From IMG/VR virus record IMGVR_UViG_3300007754_000034, positions 1-33,663 of that record: a stretch of 33,663 bases of DNA; one strand, given 5' to 3'. The position numbers and the translations under genes were made by a program. Positions 17,301 to 24,050 of this stretch are shown piece after piece. The notes beneath the pieces are model-generated. The model had not been told where the DNA came from. It did no database searches and worked only from the letters and a program-made list of their open reading frames with translations. Numbering within the stretch: the stretch's first letter is position 1; the number at the start of each line of letters is the position of its first letter. The DNA is from a virus.

Positions 17301-17466
17301 CGACGAAATCAGCAAAAGTTGCTACCGTAATAGGAACAAATGCTCGACCCTGATCAGCCGTACCTATAACACCAGCAGGTGTACCTGTAGGCGCAGCCTT
17401 TGTTGGGCCTGATAGGTCGATTTCCCTTGTGGAAACCCCAGGACTCTTAAATGTCAGTTCAGCCAT
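14383..17466 (-). CDS. Tail sheath protein, second paralogue (gp18 type)
   Basis: A 1,027-residue contractile sheath subunit. It begins MAELTFKSPGVSTREIDLSG and carries YPWFAPAGFTRGAL at about residue 858, then FGQKTL and SALDRVNVRRLLIEIRRQVR, the conserved C-terminal core that packs on the tube. It is clearly paralogous to the gene just upstream (same N-terminus and C-terminal core). T4 gp18 has 659 residues, so about 370 extra residues lie in the middle and probably form outward-facing domains. That part is rich in Ser, Gly, Ala and Asn. A TTG at 17472 would add two residues, but AGGAG lies 10 bases before the ATG at 17466 and only 4 before the TTG. It follows the first sheath gene by 33 bases. 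Confidence 0.9.
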   Translation of the reverse strand: MAELTFKSPGVSTREIDLSGPTKAAPTGTPAGVIGTADQGRAFVPITVATFADFVAEFGNTDGVKFGPMAMRQWLNYAKAGTYLRLLGAGDGKKRNSGGDVTNAGFTVGAQEAKANGLIGPNAYAGSTVAGAGNAGVLGRTHLLGVIMEESGSSAAFTDAGLGTVQPILRGVVMVPSGVVCALSASRSTVTNNTPLGSPSANNYAAGSSFGTGGADNAGSSNGAVNLAGGRQEFVMLLNGHTHTDAYPTIITASFDPNVPNYFANVLNTDPTKLQNAGHYLYAHWDVYPAIAYPTGSSLVSSTYAAATAGGTVSNEDIAFLMTSSISRANSTDANVPDFDSYKDRFRTAVSPYVISQKYGGKNNNLFRIHALDDGAIGNTRVKISIENIVKSTNVNQPFGAFDLLVRDYNDSDTEPVVIEKFSKLSLDPGSDRYVARQIGDYHLYYDFDKRVGSQKLILEGAYPNKSNYIRVETNTQLDKGKLPADCLPVGFRGPQHLVTSGSSIFGQPGDSATPLLNSSVASRLVQYPVPYRATVSKNVTPKKALAAELYWGVQFEVKDLVAEPNKNVKLDPSIKHYSTYFANYSQSGRKAMVGNNEGTADSSGTVLDADKFNNNLFSLENIQVCTTTDSTPVADSKQWAAAVYRRSGVAASSIPDIDGTARTLNASGGSRLLSVANDFGLSSARRFLKFSFIVQGGFDGVNIFNNEKAKFSNIAVTKEMADVTLQGGVTGPTVAAYRKAMDVLAERSDVDIQLLAVPGIRHKSVSDYVIQSVEERFDAMYIMDIENKDTYNEVVTGSAQLTSVTNTVNTFSGRNLDSSFAAAYFPDVIMTDVGTSTNVQVPPSVAVLGAFALNDSVAYPWFAPAGFTRGALKNVLESQVKLSRANLDALYDVDINPITAFPQTKGEVVVFGQKTLLAAQSALDRVNVRRLLIEIRRQVRAIGDTFLFEPNRESTLARFSAAVNPVLARIQAQQGLDRFKVQIDTTTTTQADVENNTVRGKIFLQPTRSVEFISLDFVVTNAGTEI

Positions 17467-17499
17467 TTCCAAAAATCTCCTGTTTCTCTCTTAACTATA

Positions 17500-20400
17500 T
17501 CACGCAAAATCTACACCGCTGTTTGTGATGATAAAATCTATCGCAATAAATTCGATTGCCCTTGTCGGCACAATAACGATTCGACCATTCAGCTTGTTGC
17601 TTTCAACATCTTCGGAAGTATTGTTGGTGTCATCCATAACAACCTTGAAAGACTCTATACCCTGCTGCGCCTGAATCGCAGCTAGCATCGGTGTAACTAG
17701 ATTTATGAATCGTGCTCTTGTAGCAGCGTTATTCGGCTCAAAAAGAATCTTATTAGCAACGCCAACAACCTGACGCTTGAGTTCAAGCAACATCCTACGG
17801 ACATTCACTCGATCCAACGCAGATTGAGTAAGCTGCATCGTCTTTTGGCCAAATATTACAAATCCACCATTCGGAAAGTTCGCAATCGGGTTAATTCGAT
17901 TATCGTATAAATCATCTCTATCGCTTGCGGTCAACCTAACATCGGTGTTCGTAACAATTCCTAACCCACCTCTATTAAATCCAGCAGGAGCAAACCAAGG
18001 ATATGCAACAGCATCGTTGTACGCTAACGCTGCAAGAGCAGCAATAGACGATGGAACGCGGACTGCCTCGCCGGTGTTTGAGTCGTTGATATAAACATCA
18101 GGGAAGTACGCGGCGCAATAATTGTTGTCAACCGCCCTTGACTCGAATTGCTCTGCTGTTTCCCTCACGTCGGGGGTGGAGTTGGAGGCGCTCTGAATCA
18201 ACGTCCTATCTTCATCTCCAAATAGGCGTGTGGAGCTCTCTGACCATGACGGAATGTCCATTAAGTAAATGGCCATTGAATAATCACGGACTCTATTGGC
18301 AGCCCAATCAGTGACAAATGTGTCTCTTATACCGGGTATTGTTAGGATGTTGCTACGTACCGTCATGGGATCTGTCATGATACGAGCAGCTTCTTTATAC
18401 GCAAATATATTATTGTTGAGACGACCGGATCCAGCGGGATTAGTACTAAGACCAATTGTAGAAGCGCTAAATTCATCAGCAGCCTTCCCTGTTTCACCAG
18501 ACGCGTCGGTCGACGTAGCTCGATCGTTCATTAATGACATGTCTTTATCAAGAATATTCAAGCCGTCGAATCCACCGTATAGCGGAGTCGTGAACTTAAG
18601 GTAACTCGTAAAACGATTAAAATGCACTGACGATGAATTAACAAGCGAAGCAAAAGTAACTCTATTTCCTGCACCGTCTGGATCATTTACCACATAGGTT
18701 TGCGAATCAGGTACACCATTTCGAATATATGATGCCTCAAGCATGTGCTCCTTTGCAGAACCAGTTACATATTGTAGTAATGTTGCAGAATTTGAACCTG
18801 CTGTGGCGATCGTGACTTTGGCAAGTGAAAACTTGTTAGCGTTAAATGTAGCGACTGCAGAGCCAGAAACTAAAGTATCAAGCTTTTGAATTCCCTGGAA
18901 CTTCGTATATGCTGAAACTGTCGGGTTTGGCAGAGAAGACACATTCTGGTCCAAAACAGCACTGGAAAGGTCGTTCTCCTTCGGGCATCTTTCAAACTTT
19001 GTACCCCAGTAGAGCCTCCCATCAACACGCTCGTCGTCACCAGGCAGCCCAGAGAACCACGGTGATGCGTTGACCGCACCACGGGTAATCTTAAAGCGCA
19101 TCGGAAGAGGAGGAACAATTGAGCCTGTCAGCGCCGATGTGACGCGACCCGCGAGACGCGGGTTGTCGAGTTGTCCGTACGTCACTCCATCAAACTCAAG
19201 AGCACCCTTGAGCGAGTCTGTCAGAGCGTCTGACGTCTTTATAGCAGGGATCCCAGCGAAACCGAACGGTAAAGCATCTGACGGTACTTGCTCCCTATAA
19301 ACAGCTTCTTCTATAACAACTCTAATATGTACAGATTGATTAGGATATTTTCCACTAACGACAATTCTTCTTTCATCGTCGTTTTCTGCATCGAAATTGT
19401 ACCGTGCCTTATAGTCACCAATTTTTCTACCGACAAAGCTTTCTGAGTTGGGATCTAAAGTGCATGCAGGATAGCTTTCCAGTACCTCGGGATCTAAATC
19501 GGTGTCGCCAAACCGACGGACCTGAACCTCAAACGTACCAAATGGGTAATTCTTATTTGAGCTAGCCCGCAAATTCGCAATAGAAACCTTGACTTTATTA
19601 TTCCCGTATGCTCCGTCCGACAGGGCTTCAAAATTGAATAATTTATATTCTGTGCTTCCGTATGGTTGTGATAGTATAGCGGGAGACGTAGGAGTTGTAT
19701 ATCGTGTGTCGTAACGACCGAACAACATTGTAAACTCGTTGCCCGCGCCCGAGCTTAATGTTCGGCCATAATTTCCAGAACCTGAAAGAATGGCAATAGA
19801 CCCCGCGGTTTCAAGAACAGGAGCGATCTCATTTTCTACAGCAAAATCCATGTAAAGAAGGTGCTGGTTCGTGTAAAACTTCGTAGGATCAGTGTTCAAA
19901 ACGTTCGCAATATACGCGTCACTTGCAGGATCAAGTGACGCAGTTACAACTTTAACACCGGGATAGCTTGGAAGCTGATTACAGAAAGCTGACCCAAGCG
20001 AAGAAGAAATCGCAAGCAAGAAATTACCACCAATATTGTTGGCTGCAGCGGTGGGAGCGCATCCATCGGTCATGTGGTTAGCCCAAGAGTCACCGACATC
20101 CATCACTTGTATTCTTGCGTTGACCGAACTAAAAATAACACCTCTCACTATATGAAGAGCGCTTGAATTACTGAAACTTGGGTTATCAGTAAATTCCGGC
20201 ATCGCTGCAGCTTCATTCGCGACTGCATCGTGCTTTGCAACTAAAAATTGCACCACGCCATTCTGAGCCTTATTCGTGGGCGGGGAAGCAGATATATTCC
20301 CCGACAAGACAAATCCTGCGTTTACCACTGTGCCGTAGGTTTGAGTGTTTGTTATGTTAGTTGTGGATTCATTCGCACCGGCACCTAAAACGCGCATGTA

Positions 20401-20643
20401 CGTTACTGCTGTTCTATTTTGTAGGAATGCTTGGACTGCATACGGTCCAAAGCGGTCGGGGTCAATGTCTCCAAAGCGATTCAAAAAATCTTGAAAACTG
20501 CCGACTGTTACGGGCACAAATGCCGGTCCCTTCTCAGCAGTACCTACGATTCCTGCTGGAACACCCGTTATTTCGGTCTTTCTCGTCGACGCGTCTATTT
20601 CGCGTTCAAAAAAGCCCGGGGATCTAAATGTCTGTTCTGCCAT
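17500..20643 (-). CDS. Tail sheath protein, first paralogue (gp18 type)
   Basis: A 1,047-residue contractile sheath subunit. The N-terminus (MAEQTFRSPGFFEREIDAST) and the C-terminal core (YPWFAPAGFNRGGL at about residue 878, then NPIANFPNGGFVIFGQKTM and SALDRVNVRRMLLELKRQV) fit the phage sheath family and match the second paralogue closely. The middle parts of the two differ much more. AGGAG lies about 10 bases before the ATG. It is the first gene after the gp15-like gene, from which it is separated by 65 bases with no terminator. Possible reasons for two copies are a mixed sheath, stage-specific use, or a recent duplication whose surface domains are diverging under selection; the sequence does not decide. 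Confidence 0.9.
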   Translation of the reverse strand: MAEQTFRSPGFFEREIDASTRKTEITGVPAGIVGTAEKGPAFVPVTVGSFQDFLNRFGDIDPDRFGPYAVQAFLQNRTAVTYMRVLGAGANESTTNITNTQTYGTVVNAGFVLSGNISASPPTNKAQNGVVQFLVAKHDAVANEAAAMPEFTDNPSFSNSSALHIVRGVIFSSVNARIQVMDVGDSWANHMTDGCAPTAAANNIGGNFLLAISSSLGSAFCNQLPSYPGVKVVTASLDPASDAYIANVLNTDPTKFYTNQHLLYMDFAVENEIAPVLETAGSIAILSGSGNYGRTLSSGAGNEFTMLFGRYDTRYTTPTSPAILSQPYGSTEYKLFNFEALSDGAYGNNKVKVSIANLRASSNKNYPFGTFEVQVRRFGDTDLDPEVLESYPACTLDPNSESFVGRKIGDYKARYNFDAENDDERRIVVSGKYPNQSVHIRVVIEEAVYREQVPSDALPFGFAGIPAIKTSDALTDSLKGALEFDGVTYGQLDNPRLAGRVTSALTGSIVPPLPMRFKITRGAVNASPWFSGLPGDDERVDGRLYWGTKFERCPKENDLSSAVLDQNVSSLPNPTVSAYTKFQGIQKLDTLVSGSAVATFNANKFSLAKVTIATAGSNSATLLQYVTGSAKEHMLEASYIRNGVPDSQTYVVNDPDGAGNRVTFASLVNSSSVHFNRFTSYLKFTTPLYGGFDGLNILDKDMSLMNDRATSTDASGETGKAADEFSASTIGLSTNPAGSGRLNNNIFAYKEAARIMTDPMTVRSNILTIPGIRDTFVTDWAANRVRDYSMAIYLMDIPSWSESSTRLFGDEDRTLIQSASNSTPDVRETAEQFESRAVDNNYCAAYFPDVYINDSNTGEAVRVPSSIAALAALAYNDAVAYPWFAPAGFNRGGLGIVTNTDVRLTASDRDDLYDNRINPIANFPNGGFVIFGQKTMQLTQSALDRVNVRRMLLELKRQVVGVANKILFEPNNAATRARFINLVTPMLAAIQAQQGIESFKVVMDDTNNTSEDVESNKLNGRIVIVPTRAIEFIAIDFIITNSGVDFA

Positions 20644-20708
20644 GAGTCAGGTCTCCTGGATCTACTTTCATCACAAATAACTATTTCGTGCAAAGGGTAA
20701 ATGTCACA

Positions 20709-22052
20709 TCAATCCTTGAAGAGATCGCCTAAATCGATAGATAATCCATACGATGGGTATTTTGACTGTCGAAAAACCGTCTCTCCCTTCTTGTTGTTCG
20801 CATATAACACGTTGTATTGTGATGTTTCATCCTTCCCAGTAAAGGGGTTTCTTTTAGTAATTATTACTTTCGGTCTGTTCGGATACGTAGCACCCGTACT
20901 TGTTGAATCCGAATTTGTCGAGCCGATGTTAACGTTGTTTGAGACAACAGTTACGGCACCCGGAAATCCGGTAGTTAATACGCTATTTGACCCTACAGGC
21001 ATCGCTTGCCCCGGAATTCCCATATCATCAGTATCAATATCTTCCAATATGAAATGGCCCGGCTCACCTGCGGCGACAGAAGACGGAGCACCAGTATTCA
21101 TATGGGAACTTAATTCTGAGACTCCAAAATTAATATCTGGAGCAGAAATTGATCTTCTAAATGGCACAGGCAGTCCGGGCTCTTGCGGTGCAACAACATA
21201 AGCCGGCACACTCACACTAAAACTATACTTAACTAGTCTTTCATCATCAGAAAAATCATCAAAATTATTGCTTGGGTTTAACGCGGCGTCAATATAAGCG
21301 GAAAATTTATACCCTGATTTTGTAGTTATTAAGAATGTTCGTTGATGATTTTGGGTATACCCGCCCATAACAGTTGTCAATAGCGAATTCATTTCTTGAG
21401 TGTACTGGGTCCAAAAAGTAATCTCATAATTCGCAGTGTATTGTTTGATTGGAGGAATTTCAATAAATTCAATTATGTTTTTGGCAGTGTGCGGCTCGAG
21501 TATTGTTCCGCCACTTACAGCTATTGGCGTAGGAAAGACTGTTCGTCGGGTTGCAATACGACCACCATCAGTTCCTCCCCCAAGCCCAGCATCAGTCTTA
21601 TTTCCAGCGCTAACTGCTATATCATCAGCGTTTTCAAACCCGAATCTATTTTGAAGACGCTGGTATCGTGGATCTTCTTTGGAAATTCTAACTTTAATCA
21701 ACATCGGGCTTCCTTGACCATGAGCAGCGCCCTTTGCGTTTGTTTGATCAATACCACTGCGGAGTATCGAAACAAGTGGTAATATAATCGCACCGGTTTT
21801 GTCTCGTAGCGGCTTTTTCCTTGCCAAAATTGCGAATCGCTCGCCAGTAGCGAAAATAATGGGAACCCGCTTTATTGCCTTTCTGCGCTTGTAAAAAAGC
21901 GGAATTTCTTCATTAAAAAAATTAAATAAAGCTCTGTCTACATCCTCAATGGTACAAGACGGGATAGAGAAATCCTCAGGGATATCTTCGCTTGAATAAC
22001 CAAGGTCTAATGAACCGTTCTTGTAAGTAGTCGTATTATAGCGCGTTGGCAT
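20709..22052 (-). CDS. 15: Tail sheath stabiliser / tail terminator (gp15 type)
   Basis: A 447-residue protein that probably caps the proximal end of the tail and joins it to the neck. In the first half it has RVPIIFATGERFAIL, then ILPLVSILRSGIDQ, and later TANYEITFWTQYTQEMNSLL and DDERLVKYSFSVSVPAYV. These correspond in order to segments of T4 gp15 (RVPITYA, ILPRINL, YELSIFTRYEDDMFQ and the closing strand before W-x-Y-P-P). T4 gp15 has 272 residues; here a Ser/Gly/Pro-rich C-terminal extension of about 150 residues (with TKRNPFTGKDETSQYNVLYA) follows. Its position after gp14-like and before sheath fits. AGGTGGAG lies close before the ATG. Confidence 0.75.
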   Translation of the reverse strand: MPTRYNTTTYKNGSLDLGYSSEDIPEDFSIPSCTIEDVDRALFNFFNEEIPLFYKRRKAIKRVPIIFATGERFAILARKKPLRDKTGAIILPLVSILRSGIDQTNAKGAAHGQGSPMLIKVRISKEDPRYQRLQNRFGFENADDIAVSAGNKTDAGLGGGTDGGRIATRRTVFPTPIAVSGGTILEPHTAKNIIEFIEIPPIKQYTANYEITFWTQYTQEMNSLLTTVMGGYTQNHQRTFLITTKSGYKFSAYIDAALNPSNNFDDFSDDERLVKYSFSVSVPAYVVAPQEPGLPVPFRRSISAPDINFGVSELSSHMNTGAPSSVAAGEPGHFILEDIDTDDMGIPGQAMPVGSNSVLTTGFPGAVTVVSNNVNIGSTNSDSTSTGATYPNRPKVIITKRNPFTGKDETSQYNVLYANNKKGETVFRQSKYPSYGLSIDLGDLFKD

Positions 22053-22066
22053 TTTTGCTCTCCACC

Positions 22067-22750
22067 TTAACCATTGTTGTAAGAAATCTCATCATAAAAA
22101 GAAGAACTGATTGTTGCGGGATCTCCTTTAGGCGACACCTCCACAGGTGCGGGGCTAGCTGGTAATTCCATTTTCCCTTGCTCAATCAATGCCCTTTTAT
22201 CTCCCGTTTCGCCAAGCCTATTTTCCGCAAACCCGCGTTGTTGTACAAACGTGTCTTGCACAGCATCAGAGTCTGAATAACCTTCGTCAGTCGGACCGTG
22301 CGGATCTTTATTAATTAGGCCTTGACGCGCTTGTTTTCCTTGTAATTTCACACCCGTCATGTGCTCAACTTCACCATAGATTGTTGACTGCCATTGAAGT
22401 TGTGTTATCTCAAAAAATGTCTCGCCGTAGCTGAAATAATCACCCTCTCGGACCTCAATATCCTTGTCTATTAAGTCTCGATAATGGAGATATGCACCGA
22501 CGATCTGGCCGGAATTTACACCAAATCTAGTCGTCGTAATTTCTGGAGCATTCCATTCCACCTGAGCACAAATCTCTATGGGCAGATCAAAAACCTTCTC
22601 CATCGCTTCTTCGTATACGTCATGAATTGTTGTTAAGTCTTCTCGTACACGGTAATAGTATATCTTCTGGCCAACGACGTCTTTTATGACCTCCTTGGTG
22701 ATGTCAGCTATTAAATCGACTTCTCTTGGAGTTATGAAGAGACGAGCCAT
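22067..22750 (-). CDS. Neck / head completion protein (gp14-like)
   Basis: A 227-residue protein. It begins MARLFITPREVDLIADITKE and has DVVGQKIYYYRV, EEAMEKVFDLPIEI, then a beta-rich part VREGDYFSYGETFFEITQLQ and STIYGEVEH, followed by a flexible tail. The YFxxGxxFFEI element and IYGE are like those of gp14-type head completion proteins (T4 gp14 has 256 residues), and a head-closure role also fits. GAGGAGGG lies 5-6 bases before the ATG. It sits between the gp13-like and gp15-like genes, which is the T4 order 13-14-15 and the main support for the call. Confidence 0.6.
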   Translation of the reverse strand: MARLFITPREVDLIADITKEVIKDVVGQKIYYYRVREDLTTIHDVYEEAMEKVFDLPIEICAQVEWNAPEITTTRFGVNSGQIVGAYLHYRDLIDKDIEVREGDYFSYGETFFEITQLQWQSTIYGEVEHMTGVKLQGKQARQGLINKDPHGPTDEGYSDSDAVQDTFVQQRGFAENRLGETGDKRALIEQGKMELPASPAPVEVSPKGDPATISSSFYDEISYNNG

Positions 22751-22760
22751 GCTACCCTCC

Positions 22761-23930
22761 TCATGCTATTATGATCGATTTGCCAGCGGGTATTGGAATC
22801 TTCTTAAGCGCTGTCTGTATATTGTCGGAATCTGCCGCTTGAGCCTCCAATATCTTACTATACGTCAAATTTTCCAATAATTCTTTTAATTGGTCGCGGA
22901 GCCTTGTTTGGTCTTCTCGGCCTCGACCTATCAAATCAGCGCCATTGAGCTGAAGATCACCAGACGGGATTGGAACGGCAGAGAATTTCGATCTTACCTG
23001 TCCTAATAATTCTTCGCACAAGGCTTTAGCATATTGTCTTACCCATTGGCGTCCTATAGAATTAACATTGTCATAAGTAAAGCGCCCAAATGGAACATTT
23101 GAAATATCAGAGACACCGTATATCGTATCATCTCTAATATCTGGACTAATTGGATTTGGGCTATATGCAATACGTATCCACAGCTTTCCAGGATTATCCC
23201 CCGTTGGCTTCGGAAATATCCTTATCTTACTACCGATTATTTTATATGAATAATTTGATCTTCGAACTCTATTTGACACACCCATCTGGCCAGCCCGAAG
23301 GACATCTTCAAAAACCGGCAAAACGTAAAATACAGTCTCTGGAGTAAATGATTCAAAACTAAATTCATTGTTTAAATAATTCACAGATGAAGTTGTGTCA
23401 AAAAATCTGTAAGCGGCTTGCGGAGAGAAGTGAAATACTTCTTTTATCCGCATCTTTGTTCGAGGATCGTTCAAGCTACTAGACACCATGAGGTTGCCAC
23501 CATTGTCTTTTAACGTTTCATAAATGTCATAATCTTGAGAACCGGTGTTTAGTGCTATGGACCCTGAGAATTCGTTATACGAACCCCCTACACCGCCCTC
23601 CATTGCATAGGGCTCAGCCATCCTTAGGAGATATTCAAGATTTTGCTTTGGAAACAATCCAGTTACTTCATCACCACTTCCGGTCGGCATACCAAGAAGA
23701 TTCGGAGTTTGTGAAAGAGCGTTCGCCTCATTAACAATTCTTCCATATTCTAAGAATGATTCTTCTAAACATGCCCAAATTTGTTTTTTCGTTAATTCGA
23801 CGCTTAATATATCATCGCCCAACTTCTGTTTGACAAACGTAATCACAGAATCAGCTTCCGTTTGAAACGCTGTGTCTGTGTCGAAAAAACCGAATGGTGT
23901 CGGATTTCTGGTAAAAGCGAAAGTCGGCAT
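22761..23930 (-). CDS. Neck protein (gp13-like)
   Basis: A 389-residue protein likely to form the ring between portal and tail. The N-terminal third (VITFVKQKLGDDILSVELTK, then IWACLEESFLEYGRIVNE) is helical; the middle is beta-rich (PETVFYVLPVFEDVL, SYKIIGSKIRIFP, WIRIAYSPNP); and the C-terminal part has WVRQYAKALCEELLGQVRSK, which is like a conserved helix of gp13-type neck proteins. T4 gp13 has 309 residues. AGGGTG lies 5 bases before the ATG. It is the first gene after the capsid terminator and therefore probably the first gene of the neck and tail transcript. Confidence 0.68.
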   Translation of the reverse strand: MPTFAFTRNPTPFGFFDTDTAFQTEADSVITFVKQKLGDDILSVELTKKQIWACLEESFLEYGRIVNEANALSQTPNLLGMPTGSGDEVTGLFPKQNLEYLLRMAEPYAMEGGVGGSYNEFSGSIALNTGSQDYDIYETLKDNGGNLMVSSSLNDPRTKMRIKEVFHFSPQAAYRFFDTTSSVNYLNNEFSFESFTPETVFYVLPVFEDVLRAGQMGVSNRVRRSNYSYKIIGSKIRIFPKPTGDNPGKLWIRIAYSPNPISPDIRDDTIYGVSDISNVPFGRFTYDNVNSIGRQWVRQYAKALCEELLGQVRSKFSAVPIPSGDLQLNGADLIGRGREDQTRLRDQLKELLENLTYSKILEAQAADSDNIQTALKKIPIPAGKSIIIA

Positions 23931-23940
23931 ATCACACCCT

Positions 23941-23956
23941 GTTCTAACTATAGAAC
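23941..23956. repeat. Inverted repeat in front of the gp13-like gene
   Basis: GTTCTA-ACTA-TAGAAC has 6-bp perfect arms and a 4-base centre. It overlaps the candidate -10 region of the promoter for the gp13-like gene and is shaped like an operator, though it could be chance. Confidence 0.4.
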
Positions 23957-23978
23957 TAGAGCATAAAAATCATGTCAA
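23947..23978 (-). promoter_or_regulatory. Candidate promoter of the neck/tail operon
   Basis: A perfect -35 TTGACA (23978-23973) is followed 20 bases later by TATAGT (23952-23947); TTCTAT at 17 bases is a weaker alternative. It lies in the 66-base gap between the capsid terminator and the gp13-like start, where a new promoter would be expected. The spacing makes it a weak match. Confidence 0.4.
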
Positions 23979-23986
23979 TCACGATG

Positions 23987-24022
23987 AAATTAAAAAGGCG
24001 GGGTCCTCGAAAGGACCCCGCC
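23987..24022 (-). terminator. Rho-independent terminator after the major capsid gene
   Basis: Arms 24022-24013 and 24006-23997 (GGCGGGGTCC / GGACCCCGCC) form a perfect 10-bp, very GC-rich stem with a 6-base loop, followed on the minus strand by TTTTTAATTT. It lies 29 bases after the capsid stop. Confidence 0.93.
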
Positions 24023-24050
24023 AGATTTTTACGAACGAACTATCTAAACT

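Noticed and set aside
20701-21201. Plus-strand frame of 166 codons near the end of the gp15-like gene
   Set aside because: It is antisense to a gene with clear gp15 similarity and has no supporting features.
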